From assembly GCA_016208165.1 (NCBI GenBank), contig JACQYL010000098.1, forward strand, positions 1 to 64,000: a stretch of 64,000 nt of DNA, read 5' to 3'. This stretch comes from Deltaproteobacteria bacterium. GTDB lineage: Bacteria > Desulfobacterota > Desulfarculia > JACQYL01. Below are positions 36,211-45,105 of the stretch, in pieces. How positions within the stretch are numbered: the first letter of the stretch is position 1; each line of letters starts with the position of its first letter. The notes beneath the pieces were generated by a model. It had not been told where the DNA came from. It saw only the letters and a list, made by a program, of their open reading frames with translations, and searched no databases. The position numbers and the translations under genes were made by a program.

Positions 36211-36723
36211 ATGCTGTCGTGTTTCGGATACCGAAAACGTCTGGGGGCTTACCTGGATGATGAGCTGAAATCGAGACGGCGCAGGGCGGTGTCGGCTCAT
36301 TTGGCGAAGTGCCCGGCTTGCCGCGCCGCCTTGGCGGAGATGCGCGGATTGGAATCAGCCTTGCTTTCCCTCGACGCTCCCGCGCCGCCTTCCAATCTCA
36401 CATCGAGGATAATGGCCGAAGCGAGCTCACGTTATCGACGCGCCGATGTTCGTCCGGAAATTGATCGTCCCCGATACAAACCATCTCTGCCTTGGACATG
36501 GGCGTTCAGAGCCGCAACGGTTGCGGCGCTCATCGTCGGGCTGGCCACGGGGGCGTTTCTGGGGTGGGATGTCGGGCGAGAGGATCGCGTCTTTTTCGCG
36601 GATCCCTCGAAGGCCCAAACCACTCGGATGCAACGAGACGTCTATGGCCTTGACGCCTTCAGCGGGACACCCGACGGCTCGATCGAGGCCGCGACGCTTG
36701 CCCTGTTACAGGATGCCAAATGA
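36211..36723 (+). CDS. Membrane anti-sigma factor with zinc finger
   Basis: About 170 residues. The N-terminal domain has the ZAS motif H30-x3-C34-x2-C37 (SAHLAKCPACRAAL), followed by a linker and one membrane segment (about 93-114, ATVAALIVGLATGAFLGW). The periplasmic tail is short. It should hold the preceding ECF sigma factor inactive at the membrane. The ATG at 36211 follows GAGAGGTG with normal spacing; a GTG at 36202 is less likely. Its stop overlaps the start of the metal-sensor gene. Confidence 0.85.
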   Translation: MLSCFGYRKRLGAYLDDELKSRRRRAVSAHLAKCPACRAALAEMRGLESALLSLDAPAPPSNLTSRIMAEASSRYRRADVRPEIDRPRYKPSLPWTWAFRAATVAALIVGLATGAFLGWDVGREDRVFFADPSKAQTTRMQRDVYGLDAFSGTPDGSIEAATLALLQDAK

Positions 36724-37280
36724 GGGGAGCCATGTTCAGTAAAATACGTGGAGCGATTCTGGCGCTGTCGATCGGTCTCAATCTCGCTTTTGTCGGTACC
36801 TGGTCGATTCAAGCCTTTCCCGGCTGGATGACGCCGCTGATCGGAGTCCGCGAGCGGATCGAGGGAACGGTCGCGCAATCCTCCCTCCACCGGGAGTTGG
36901 GCGTCACCCCCGAGCAGTGGGAGCACATCGAGCCTCTGATCCTCCAGTTTCGCAAGACGGCGGAAAACCATGGAAAGGAGATCAGGCGCCTTCGAAGAGA
37001 GCTCCTGGATCTTCTGGCGGCGGCGCCCGTGGATGAAAAGGCCATCAGAACGAAACAAGACGAAATCCTCGCCGGGCAAGGCCGCATGCAAAATCTTGTC
37101 GTGGATCATTTACTCAAGGAAAAGGAGATTCTGTCTCCCAATCAATCCATAAAACTGATTCAAGCACTCTGCGAGCAGTGCCGCTACGACGGGGACATGC
37201 TCACCGGGAGTGGTTTGGGGCGAGCGCCGGACAAACAACATGTTCTCGATGGATCGATGGACAAAGAAAAGATGGAATAA
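36720..37280 (+). CDS. Periplasmic heavy-metal sensor of the CnrX/Spy-like family
   Basis: 186 residues: an N-terminal membrane anchor or signal (about 8-28) followed by a helical hairpin domain. It has LTxxQ-type motifs, LGVTPEQWEHIEPL and LSPNQSIKLIQ, and long charged helices. This is the CpxP/Spy/CnrX fold. It also has CEQC near residue 150 and scattered His that could bind metal. Beside a sigma and anti-sigma gene it probably plays the CnrX role, sensing a periplasmic signal. The first ATG overlaps the anti-sigma stop (ATGA); ATG 36732 is an alternative start. Confidence 0.75.
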   Translation: MRGAMFSKIRGAILALSIGLNLAFVGTWSIQAFPGWMTPLIGVRERIEGTVAQSSLHRELGVTPEQWEHIEPLILQFRKTAENHGKEIRRLRRELLDLLAAAPVDEKAIRTKQDEILAGQGRMQNLVVDHLLKEKEILSPNQSIKLIQALCEQCRYDGDMLTGSGLGRAPDKQHVLDGSMDKEKME

Positions 37281-37282
37281 GG

Positions 37283-38671
37283 ATGAAGATACTACCTGCC
37301 TTGATGGTTCTTGCCTTGCTTGCAGGATGCGCCTCGACGCGTCCAACCGATCCGTACGGACCTATTGACTTACGAGGTCGCGCCGCTTCGCCGACCCCGC
37401 CGGCGGCATCGCCGCTCAAGGCGCCGGAAGGACCGATGACCCTGAAGCAGGCTGTCGAGATCGCGCTGGCCAATAACCCCGAAATCGCTGCGCGGGGCTG
37501 GGACACCACAGCGGCCGAGGCACGGCGAGGCCAGGCTGTCGGAGCGCGACTGCCCAGCCTTGGCCTGGCGGGCGGATATACCCATCACCTTGATAGACAA
37601 AGGCTGATCGCCGCCGGCAAGGAGGGGGAGCCTGGGCTCTTCAGCCGGGATATCGTTTCCGGCGATCTCGTCCTTTCCCTGCCGCTTTTCACCGGTGGGC
37701 GGTTGGTTAGCCAAGTAAGCGCCGCCGAACTTCTCCGGGACGCGGCTGATCATCGACTCGCTCGCAGCCGGGAAGAGCTTGTCTTTAATGTGTCCAGTGT
37801 GTTTTTCAGCATTCTAGCTCAACGGCGCGTCATCGAATCTCTGGAGTTTTCAAGGCGCACACTGGCGGAGCATCTGAAACGAATTGATGAGCTGATTGCG
37901 GCGCAAAAGGCCGCCAAGGTCGACCGGATGCGGACAGAGGTCCGGTTGGCGGACGTCGATCAACAACTGGTACGGGAAGCGAATCTCATGGCCATTCAGC
38001 GCCGTGCCCTGGCCAGTCTCTTAGGTATTGGAGGTCACATCGAAGAAATAACTCCGGTGGGGGAATTGGAACCCCAGGAAACCGCTCCGGCCCCCCAATT
38101 GGAGACAGCTCTCGCGACAGCTTGGAGAGGACGCGGAGACTACCTGGCGGCAAGGTCGGCGACAGAGGCCCAGGCCCGCAACGTGGACGTGGCCGAGTCC
38201 GGTCATTGGCCGACCATTTCCCTTCAAGGCGCCTATGGGGGGCGCTGGGCCGCGGGACCGTCAACTGGCTCAGGAGACGAAGGTGATGTGGGCCGTGTCG
38301 GCCTGGTCCTGGATGTGCCGCTTTTCGTGGGCGGCCAGGTGGATGCGAGAATCCACGAACAGCGCGCCAATCTCGCCGCTGCGCAGGAGCGGCTCCACAC
38401 CCTCGATCTCCAAGTGCGGCTCGAGGTCGAAACCGCTCTTCTCAACGTGGAATCTTCCGGTGAACGGGCGGCGGCCATTCGAAAATCAATTGCACAGGCC
38501 CGGGAAAGTCTTCGAATCGAGCGGCAGAAATATGATCTCGGTAAGGGGGCCATTGTGGATGTACTCGACGCCCAGGCCGCTTTGTTGGAGTCAGAGACCA
38601 ACTTCTATCGGGTGCTGGCCGAGCTTCAGATCGCTCAGGCCCAACTTAAACTGGCGATGGGTGAAGAATGA
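37283..38671 (+). CDS. TolC/NodT-type outer-membrane efflux lipoprotein
   Basis: 462 residues. The lipobox LLAGC places the lipidated Cys at residue 16. Two OEP repeats follow, each opening with ALANNPEI-type or ARSATEAQARN-type helices and rich in long coiled coils (RVIESLEFSRRTLAEHLKRI, RKSIAQARESLRIERQKYDL). It forms the outer-membrane exit duct of the tripartite pump. The start at 37283 is chosen for its AAGG ribosome site and signal sequence; the upstream in-frame extension reads through the previous gene. It overlaps the adaptor gene in an ATGA. Confidence 0.9.
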   Translation: MKILPALMVLALLAGCASTRPTDPYGPIDLRGRAASPTPPAASPLKAPEGPMTLKQAVEIALANNPEIAARGWDTTAAEARRGQAVGARLPSLGLAGGYTHHLDRQRLIAAGKEGEPGLFSRDIVSGDLVLSLPLFTGGRLVSQVSAAELLRDAADHRLARSREELVFNVSSVFFSILAQRRVIESLEFSRRTLAEHLKRIDELIAAQKAAKVDRMRTEVRLADVDQQLVREANLMAIQRRALASLLGIGGHIEEITPVGELEPQETAPAPQLETALATAWRGRGDYLAARSATEAQARNVDVAESGHWPTISLQGAYGGRWAAGPSTGSGDEGDVGRVGLVLDVPLFVGGQVDARIHEQRANLAAAQERLHTLDLQVRLEVETALLNVESSGERAAAIRKSIAQARESLRIERQKYDLGKGAIVDVLDAQAALLESETNFYRVLAELQIAQAQLKLAMGEE

Positions 38672-39810
38672 AAAATCGAACTGTCTTGATAACGCTGATC
38701 GTGAGCATGCTTGCCGTGTCCGGGACCTTCCTTGCTCGCGGCGTCACGTCCGACAAGCCGGAAGCCGGCCAACCGTCAAAACAGAAGCAGCCGCCGGTGG
38801 TCGAGGTGGTTTCAGCGTCAAAGGCAACCCTGTCCCTTGGGCTGGCGCTTACCGGCTCGGTGGATCCTTATCGTGTCGCCCGATTGGCTTCGCCCGCCGA
38901 GGGGCCGGTTCTCGGTATTCGTGTCCGTGAAGGCGACCACGTGAAGACCGGCGATGAGTTGCTTTCCGTTGGGCGAAAGAAAGGAATCGATGCGCTGATT
39001 GCCTCGCTGCGGGAGGAGCTCAAGAAGGAAGAGTACAACCTGAGCAGAACCCGCCAACTGGTGGACGGTGAAGCCCTCCCCGGGGAACAGCTCGATCAGG
39101 CCAGAGCCGCCTGCGAAAATGTGCGCGCACAACTGATCCACGCGGAGGAAACGGCCCAGGACCATACCATCACTGCTCCTTGGGAAGGGGTGGTCTCCGG
39201 CTTACTTGTCAAGGAGGGTGAGTTCGTCGCGCCTCGTGCTGCATTGCTGGAAATGTACGATCCGTCCAGCCTCGTGATACGCGCGGCGGTCCCTGAGAAA
39301 TACACGGCCGACATCGCGGCCGACATGCCGGTCGATGTCCGGTTGGACGCATACCCTGATGGCGTTCTCAAAGGGAGAGTCGAGCGGGTTTATCCCTATC
39401 TCGACCCACGGTTGCGCACTCGGACCATGGAAATCGTCCTGGACAAGTCCGTTCATCTTCTCCCGGGAATGTTCGCCCGATTGAGGGTGCTGCTGAAAAC
39501 AGTGAGTGAAGCGGTTGTCGTGCCGTCGGAAGCCCTCGTTTTAACGCCGAAGGGCCGGGTGGTTTTCGTGGTGGAGGACGGGAAGGCCATCGGGCGCCCC
39601 GTCGAAACCGGCATCGAAGAAGGTAACCGCATTCAGATTATCGCCGGAGTCGTTCCCGGGGACAAGGTCGTCGTCGCCGGGAACGAAAAACTCAAAGACG
39701 GCGCCGCGGTGAGTCTTTCGGGAAGCGAGAAGTCGGGCAAGGGGAAGCTCCGAAACATGGCTGAACCGCCCGCCGGTGAAAAGATCAAGGCGGGGGGCGA
39801 CGCGAAATGA
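38668..39810 (+). CDS. RND efflux periplasmic adaptor (membrane fusion protein)
   Basis: 380 residues. An N-terminal anchor (ITLIVSMLAVSGTFLA) is followed by the lipoyl/biotinyl-like half motifs (VLGIRVREGDHVKTGDELL and ITAPWEGVVSGLLVKEGEFV), a helical hairpin between them (about 105-160), then beta-barrel and membrane-proximal domains (VVVPSEALVLTPKG, GVVPGDKVVVAGNEKLKDG). It bridges the inner-membrane pump and the outer-membrane duct. It overlaps both neighbouring genes by ATGA, so the three pump parts are made together. No His-rich metal-binding extension is visible. Confidence 0.92.
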   Translation: MKNRTVLITLIVSMLAVSGTFLARGVTSDKPEAGQPSKQKQPPVVEVVSASKATLSLGLALTGSVDPYRVARLASPAEGPVLGIRVREGDHVKTGDELLSVGRKKGIDALIASLREELKKEEYNLSRTRQLVDGEALPGEQLDQARAACENVRAQLIHAEETAQDHTITAPWEGVVSGLLVKEGEFVAPRAALLEMYDPSSLVIRAAVPEKYTADIAADMPVDVRLDAYPDGVLKGRVERVYPYLDPRLRTRTMEIVLDKSVHLLPGMFARLRVLLKTVSEAVVVPSEALVLTPKGRVVFVVEDGKAIGRPVETGIEEGNRIQIIAGVVPGDKVVVAGNEKLKDGAAVSLSGSEKSGKGKLRNMAEPPAGEKIKAGGDAK

Positions 39811-42800
39811 AGATCACTCGCTACGCCATACATCGCAGGCTGGCCACCAGCGCCATCGTTGTCGCGCTTGTAGTTCTTGGACTCTATGGTCTCTGGCGGC
39901 TTCCGGTGGATTATCTGCCCAATATCACCTACCCGCTGGTCAAGGTTCAAATCAAATGGCAGGGGGCCACACCGGAGGAAATCGACACGGATATCGCCGA
40001 TCCCATCGAACGACTCATGTCCACGGTGGATCGTTTGGATTATCTCGAATCTTCTTCGATCGAGGGGCTGTACGCCCTGAACGTGTACTTCGAGTATGGC
40101 GCGGATGTCGACATCGCATTTCAGGATGTCCTCGCCGCCCTTACTCGCGCCCAACAGCAACTCCCCAGGGACATTGAAGCTCCATATGTATTCAAGGCCG
40201 ATCCGTCCCAGCTTCCGGTGATGCAACTGACGGTCAGCTCCGACCGATGGAGTCCGGTGAAGCTGAGGGATTGGGCCGACAACTGGTTGCAGGATCGCAT
40301 CCTGGCCGTCCGGGGCGTGGCCGGGACGGAAATCGTCGGCGGACTCGAGCGCGAGATTCGGATCCTGCTCGATCCGGCAGCCATGGAAAAGCACAAGCTT
40401 TCTCTGGACGCAGTCATCAAGCGGGTCGCAGCCGAGAATATCGAGCAGACGGGCGGCCGTGTCACGGTCGGTTCCAAGGAAATCATTGCCCGCACCACGG
40501 GCGAGTTCGCAAGTCTCGACGACATTCGAACGGTTGTGGTGGCAAGGGATGGCCACCAAAAAGTCTACCTGCGAGACATTGCGGAAGTCATCGACGGCCA
40601 TGAGGAGGCTCGGGTAATAACCCGCTTCAATGGGCGGGAATGCGTCAAGCTTTCGGTGTTGAAAGAAGCTGAAGCCAACACCGTTCAGGTGGCCGAGGCG
40701 GTGAGACGGCTTTTGGGCGACTTGAAAGCGGGATTGCCCAAGGGGCTCGAGCTTGACTATGTGGAAGATCAAGCCGTTTACGTGAAGCAGGCGCTCACGG
40801 GCGTGCGCAATGCCGCGGTAGCGGCGGCGGCGTTATTGATTGTCGTGGTCTACCTGTTTCTGGGAAGCATAAGACAAGTCGTGGTAATGGTCATCGCCCT
40901 GCCACTGACTTTGGTGCTTAATTTCGGCTTGATGAAGCTCGCCGGTTTCTCTCTCAATATCTTCTCTCTGGGCGGGCTCGTCGTCGCCCTCGGTGTGGTG
41001 TTGGATAATTCCATCGTTGTCGTCGAAAACATTTCGCGCTTGCGGCGCAAGGATCCAGGGAAAGACGCCGACGCGCAAGCCGTGGATGCAACGAGCGAGG
41101 TCGGCTCGGCCCTTGTTGCGGCGACTCTGTCGTTTCTGGCCCTGTTCGTGCCGTTCCTCCTCGTTCCGGGTTTGACGAGCCTGCTCTTTCGCGAACTGAT
41201 CCTCGTCATTGCGGGCATCGTTGTCATCAGCCTCGCGGTGGCCGTGTCGGTGACCCCTATGATCATGGCGACCCTGTTTGGCGGAGGTCGACGGAAACGG
41301 GGATCCGGCTGGTTTGAAGGTCTATTTGCTCGATTCACCGATGGCTACGGCTGGGTGCTGGAACGAATTATTCACCTGCGATGGGTCGCCGCGCCGGTTT
41401 TTCTCCTTGCGGTTTTCGCGGCCTTCGGGTTGTTGGGGCGGCTCGGCGGCGAATTTCTGCCGTCGATCGATGACGGTCGTATCATGGTCAAGGTTAAAAT
41501 GCCGACCGGCGCTTCCGTGAGCGAAACAGACCGGGCGCTTCGGAAAATTGAAGAGCAGATTGCGGGCGATTCGCTGATTCAAAATACCTTCGCGCTCGCG
41601 GGCGGACAAGTGAAGGGACTGACCACTTACGAAATCGCCAATGAAGGAGAGGTTGACATCCAACTCGTTCCTAAGACCGCTCGAAATATCAGCACGGAAG
41701 CATACGTTGCCCAGCTCCGCAAACGCGTAAGCAAGCTTCAGCCCACGGGCGGCAAGGCCATGGTCAAACAGATGCCCATCAAAGGCGTCCACGGCATGGG
41801 TGCGTCGGATATTGTCGTTCAGGTTCAGGGCCAAGATATGGAAGCCCTGGCCGATCTTTCCAACCGAACCGTACGGACGATCAATGAATTGGGGCGGTTT
41901 CAGAACGTGTATGTCTCCATGGACCTGTCAAAACCCGAATACCAGGTCAAGGTGGATCGGGTAAAGGCCGCTGAGCTAGGCGTGTCGGTCTCGGATGTGG
42001 CGACATCCCTGCGCTCACTGATCACCGGAACGGTGGCGACCCGGTACCGTGAAGGCGGGGAGTACTACGACGTAAGGCTTTTGGTTCCGGAGAAGCGCAT
42101 GACCGCTCGCCAAGATGTGGAGAATCTATCGCTTACCTGCGCCCAAGGCGATGCTCTGCGGCTGCGGGACATAGCCGCCGTGGTTCCCGCATCAGGATCG
42201 GTGGAGATCGACCGGGAAGACCAGATCAAGCAAATCACCGTCGAAGCGGATATCTCGGGTCCCGATTTGGCCGGCGCGGTTAAAGAACTGAAGAACGCCT
42301 TGGCCGGGCTGGACCGACCGGCGGGTTATGAATTCGACTTCGGCGGAAGGGCCAAAATGATGGCCGACATGAAAAACACGGTATTCGCGATTCTCGCTTT
42401 CGCGCTGTTCTTTTCCTTCATCGTTCTTACCGTGCAGTTCAATAGTCTCAAGTTGCCGGGATTGATACTGGGCAGCGTGCCGGTCTGTTTGGCCGGTGTG
42501 GTGTTTCTCATGTATTTGACGCATCTGCCGATAGGCGCCACGGTCATCATCGGGGTGCTGGTTGTTGTGGCCGCGACGGTCAACGACGGTGTCTTGCTCC
42601 TGACGTATGCCGGCGACCTTCAGGATCACGAGGGCTTGAAACCGCGCCGGGCCGTTTTGAACGCCGCGAAGATACGCCTGCGCCCCCGGATCATGACAAC
42701 CGTGACGACTATGATAGGATTTCTTCCCCTGGCGCTGAATCTGGAAGAAGGCGGAGACATGCTCCAACCCATGGCCGTCGCAGCCATCGGCGGACTGGGG

Positions 42801-42863
42801 ATGGAAATTTTGGTGGCTCTGTTCTTGATGCCGTGTATGTATGTGATGGTCTCGAAGTCGTGA
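39807..42863 (+). CDS. RND family inner-membrane efflux pump (HAE-1-like)
   Basis: 1018 residues with the AcrB/MdtB-like plan: TM1, a large porter domain, TM2-6, a second porter domain and TM8-12. The TM4 motif reads GGLVVALGVVLDNSIVVVENISR. HME metal pumps typically have a DGAxVMVEN variant, so the DNS form groups it with HAE-1 pumps for organic compounds, although the regulators nearby look metal-responsive. Proton-driven antiport is expected. It overlaps the adaptor stop (ATGA). A 100-nt gap follows before the MacB-like ATPase gene. Confidence 0.93.
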   Translation: MKITRYAIHRRLATSAIVVALVVLGLYGLWRLPVDYLPNITYPLVKVQIKWQGATPEEIDTDIADPIERLMSTVDRLDYLESSSIEGLYALNVYFEYGADVDIAFQDVLAALTRAQQQLPRDIEAPYVFKADPSQLPVMQLTVSSDRWSPVKLRDWADNWLQDRILAVRGVAGTEIVGGLEREIRILLDPAAMEKHKLSLDAVIKRVAAENIEQTGGRVTVGSKEIIARTTGEFASLDDIRTVVVARDGHQKVYLRDIAEVIDGHEEARVITRFNGRECVKLSVLKEAEANTVQVAEAVRRLLGDLKAGLPKGLELDYVEDQAVYVKQALTGVRNAAVAAAALLIVVVYLFLGSIRQVVVMVIALPLTLVLNFGLMKLAGFSLNIFSLGGLVVALGVVLDNSIVVVENISRLRRKDPGKDADAQAVDATSEVGSALVAATLSFLALFVPFLLVPGLTSLLFRELILVIAGIVVISLAVAVSVTPMIMATLFGGGRRKRGSGWFEGLFARFTDGYGWVLERIIHLRWVAAPVFLLAVFAAFGLLGRLGGEFLPSIDDGRIMVKVKMPTGASVSETDRALRKIEEQIAGDSLIQNTFALAGGQVKGLTTYEIANEGEVDIQLVPKTARNISTEAYVAQLRKRVSKLQPTGGKAMVKQMPIKGVHGMGASDIVVQVQGQDMEALADLSNRTVRTINELGRFQNVYVSMDLSKPEYQVKVDRVKAAELGVSVSDVATSLRSLITGTVATRYREGGEYYDVRLLVPEKRMTARQDVENLSLTCAQGDALRLRDIAAVVPASGSVEIDREDQIKQITVEADISGPDLAGAVKELKNALAGLDRPAGYEFDFGGRAKMMADMKNTVFAILAFALFFSFIVLTVQFNSLKLPGLILGSVPVCLAGVVFLMYLTHLPIGATVIIGVLVVVAATVNDGVLLLTYAGDLQDHEGLKPRRAVLNAAKIRLRPRIMTTVTTMIGFLPLALNLEEGGDMLQPMAVAAIGGLGMEILVALFLMPCMYVMVSKS

Positions 42864-42965
42864 GTTCCAGAACCAACGGGAAACTTGGGATACCTTTTTG
42901 AGGCGCTTCTCGATATCCTGCTTGGCGTTCTTTTCAAAACCTTTGGCAAGAGGACACACGGGATA

Positions 42966-43619
42966 ATGCTTGAGTTAAGAAACGTTACCAAGGCGTACCG
43001 GGATCAACGGGTCCTGACCGAGGTCAATTTTGAAGTCCGGGAACGGGAGATGGTCAGCATCATGGGAAAATCCGGGGCCGGTAAGAGCACGTTGCTTGCC
43101 ATCATAGCCGGCCTCGTCCGGCCGGACACCGGGCAGGTCCTGTATGACGCCGGCAATATCAGCGACCTGAACGAAGAAGAATTGGCAGCCTTCCGACTCC
43201 ATCATGTCGGTTTTATATTTCAGGATTTCAAACTCATTCCCTCGCTCTCCGTGCATGATAATATCCTGCTGGGCATTTACCCCCGCCGGGATATCGCCAC
43301 TGCCGAAAAGGAAAAGCGGGTCAGGGAATTTGCCGAACAGGTCGGCTTGGCGGGCAAGCGGAATGAGCCAATCGACAATCTGAGCGGAGGAGAGAAACAA
43401 CGGGTAGCCATCGCCCGAAGCCTGGTTAACCATCCCGGTTTGGTTCTGGCCGATGAACCCACCGGCAACCTGGACTCGGCCACGGCCGCTGAAATCATGA
43501 TCCTTTTCAAAAAGCTGCATGAATCCATGGATACCACCTTTCTAATCATCACCCATGACCGGGACATCGCCGCCCATACCCAAAAAATCTTAACGCTAAA
43601 AGACGGAGCTCTGACGTGA
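42966..43619 (+). CDS. MacB/LolD-type ABC ATPase
   Basis: About 217 residues. Walker [12 protein letters not shown], the Q-loop [17 protein letters not shown], signature [15 protein letters not shown] and Walker [14 protein letters not shown] are of the LolD/MacB/FtsE subclass, which drives FtsX-fold permeases. Two such permeases follow. The start at 42966 ([11 protein letters not shown]) fits the family; a frame from 42885 would add 27 residues with no homologous feel. The TGA overlaps the ATG of the thioredoxin-fold gene. Confidence 0.9.
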   Translation: MLELRNVTKAYRDQRVLTEVNFEVREREMVSIMGKSGAGKSTLLAIIAGLVRPDTGQVLYDAGNISDLNEEELAAFRLHHVGFIFQDFKLIPSLSVHDNILLGIYPRRDIATAEKEKRVREFAEQVGLAGKRNEPIDNLSGGEKQRVAIARSLVNHPGLVLADEPTGNLDSATAAEIMILFKKLHESMDTTFLIITHDRDIAAHTQKILTLKDGALT

Positions 43620-44038
43620 TGAATCGAATTATGAAGACGCCGGCCGGTCTGCTTGCTCTGATATGCCTCCTTCTTTCTTTTGAGAACGTATCTGCGCGGG
43701 CCGCTGAAATCGAAATGGAGATCTTCTATCTTCCCCACCGGCCGGCCATGACTGTGGTCGGCAAAGTGTTGCAGATTGCAGGAGAATTTGCCGGCGTGAC
43801 CGTGCACAAATACAGCTTCGATGATCCGAACAGTCGTAAAATGGTAGCCAAATATCACCTGACTGAACACGTGCCGGTTGTCGTTTTTATCAACGGGAAG
43901 GACAGCTTCACGGTTGATGGCCGTGCCTTGCGGTTGCGGAATTTTCCGAAAGGAGACTCTTTCGTCCCTATGTTTACCGGAGAGTGGGACTATGCCGACC
44001 TGCGGACGATTCTTGCCGGTCTTGCCGGAGAAAAGTGA
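43619..44038 (+). CDS. Exported thioredoxin-fold-like protein lacking the CxxC site
   Basis: About 139 residues with a signal peptide (to about residue 29). The mature part reads like a thioredoxin fold: strand [12 protein letters not shown], helix, strand [10 protein letters not shown], helix [10 protein letters not shown], then [13 protein letters not shown] with the cis-Pro region. Where thioredoxins carry CxxC there is LPHRPA, so no redox pair is present. It may be a periplasmic chaperone or sensor for the ABC system it is embedded in. The gene overlaps both neighbours by TGATG or TGA/ATG, so the link to the transporter is firm even though the function is inferred. Confidence 0.65.
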   Translation: MNRIMKTPAGLLALICLLLSFENVSARAAEIEMEIFYLPHRPAMTVVGKVLQIAGEFAGVTVHKYSFDDPNSRKMVAKYHLTEHVPVVVFINGKDSFTVDGRALRLRNFPKGDSFVPMFTGEWDYADLRTILAGLAGEK

Positions 44039-45105
44039 TGAAACTGCCGGGCATCGTGCTGCGGAACCTGGTTTTCAACCGGAAAAAAACCCTGCCGGTT
44101 GTGTTTCTATGCGGCCTGATCATCCTGATTCCGGCGGCTTCGTATCTCCTGGTCCGCCACATTACCATTCTTGCCGACCGGCCCCTGGCGGCCCTGGACA
44201 CCGAATTGATCATGCAGCGAGACACCGGCGCCAAGGAGTCGGCCTCGGTCAAAACCAGGGGACTGGTTGAACCCTTCAATCTGCACCATTTCAACACGGA
44301 AAGTGCCGGCGGGCGTTTAAAGGAGATCAGCGGCATTTATCAATATTCCACTGCTCTCGTTCTCTGGCAATTCGATCCACAGAACACCTTGACCGTGGTT
44401 GGCCTCGACCCGGCTGACCCCCCGGTGGGACTCAGGAAAATCGAAAGCCTTCTCATGGAAGGCAGCCGCTTTTTCTCAAATAGCAGCGCCGATGAAGTGA
44501 TCCTGGAACGTCATTTCGCCATACTCTTCGGCTATAAACCTGGTGGGCGCTTTCCGTTGGCCGGTCGCAACCTCGCCATTGTCGGCCTGGTTGATTTTAT
44601 GGAGCAGAGCAACCTGAGCAACGCCGCCGTCTTTGTCCCCTACGAGACCGCACTCAATCTCTCCCAACAGAAAGAGCGGGTTGCCAACCAGGTCTTCATC
44701 GCCCTCGGCTCCTCCGCCAATATCGGTGGGATAAGCAATGAACTTAACCGCGTCTTTCCCGGTTTTTCCCTGATCAGCCGCGACAGTCTCTATAAAAACT
44801 TGTCTGCATTCAATCGCCTGATTTATCAGGGAGGCCGCCTGCTTGTGCTGCTGGTCATGCCCCTGGCGCTCCTGCTTCTTCTCTGGTTGTTGAAAATGCA
44901 CCGGCTGGAATTTGCGGGGCAGACCAACATACTCAAAACCCTGGGATGGCCCAAAGGCGATCTGCGTTATTGGCATGCTTTGGACATGGGCTATCTCCTG
45001 GCTGGAGGACTGCTGATCGCCGGAATCTTTTGCGTGATTCTCTATTTTCTCGTTTTGCCCCATTTGCAGATAGCGCCATTGCTTGACCAGGGATTTCAAT
45101 TATGA
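44038..45105 (+). CDS. FtsX/MacB-type ABC permease, first of a pair
   Basis: 355 residues: one N-terminal helix (about 19-37), a periplasmic domain of about 220 residues, and three C-terminal helices ([38 protein letters not shown] and a shorter one). This is the MacB/LolC architecture. The start at 44038 overlaps the previous stop by one base; an in-frame extension upstream reads through the thioredoxin-fold gene and is rejected. Its stop overlaps the second permease gene, and the two probably form a heterodimer on the shared ATPase. Confidence 0.83.
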   Translation: MKLPGIVLRNLVFNRKKTLPVVFLCGLIILIPAASYLLVRHITILADRPLAALDTELIMQRDTGAKESASVKTRGLVEPFNLHHFNTESAGGRLKEISGIYQYSTALVLWQFDPQNTLTVVGLDPADPPVGLRKIESLLMEGSRFFSNSSADEVILERHFAILFGYKPGGRFPLAGRNLAIVGLVDFMEQSNLSNAAVFVPYETALNLSQQKERVANQVFIALGSSANIGGISNELNRVFPGFSLISRDSLYKNLSAFNRLIYQGGRLLVLLVMPLALLLLLWLLKMHRLEFAGQTNILKTLGWPKGDLRYWHALDMGYLLAGGLLIAGIFCVILYFLVLPHLQIAPLLDQGFQL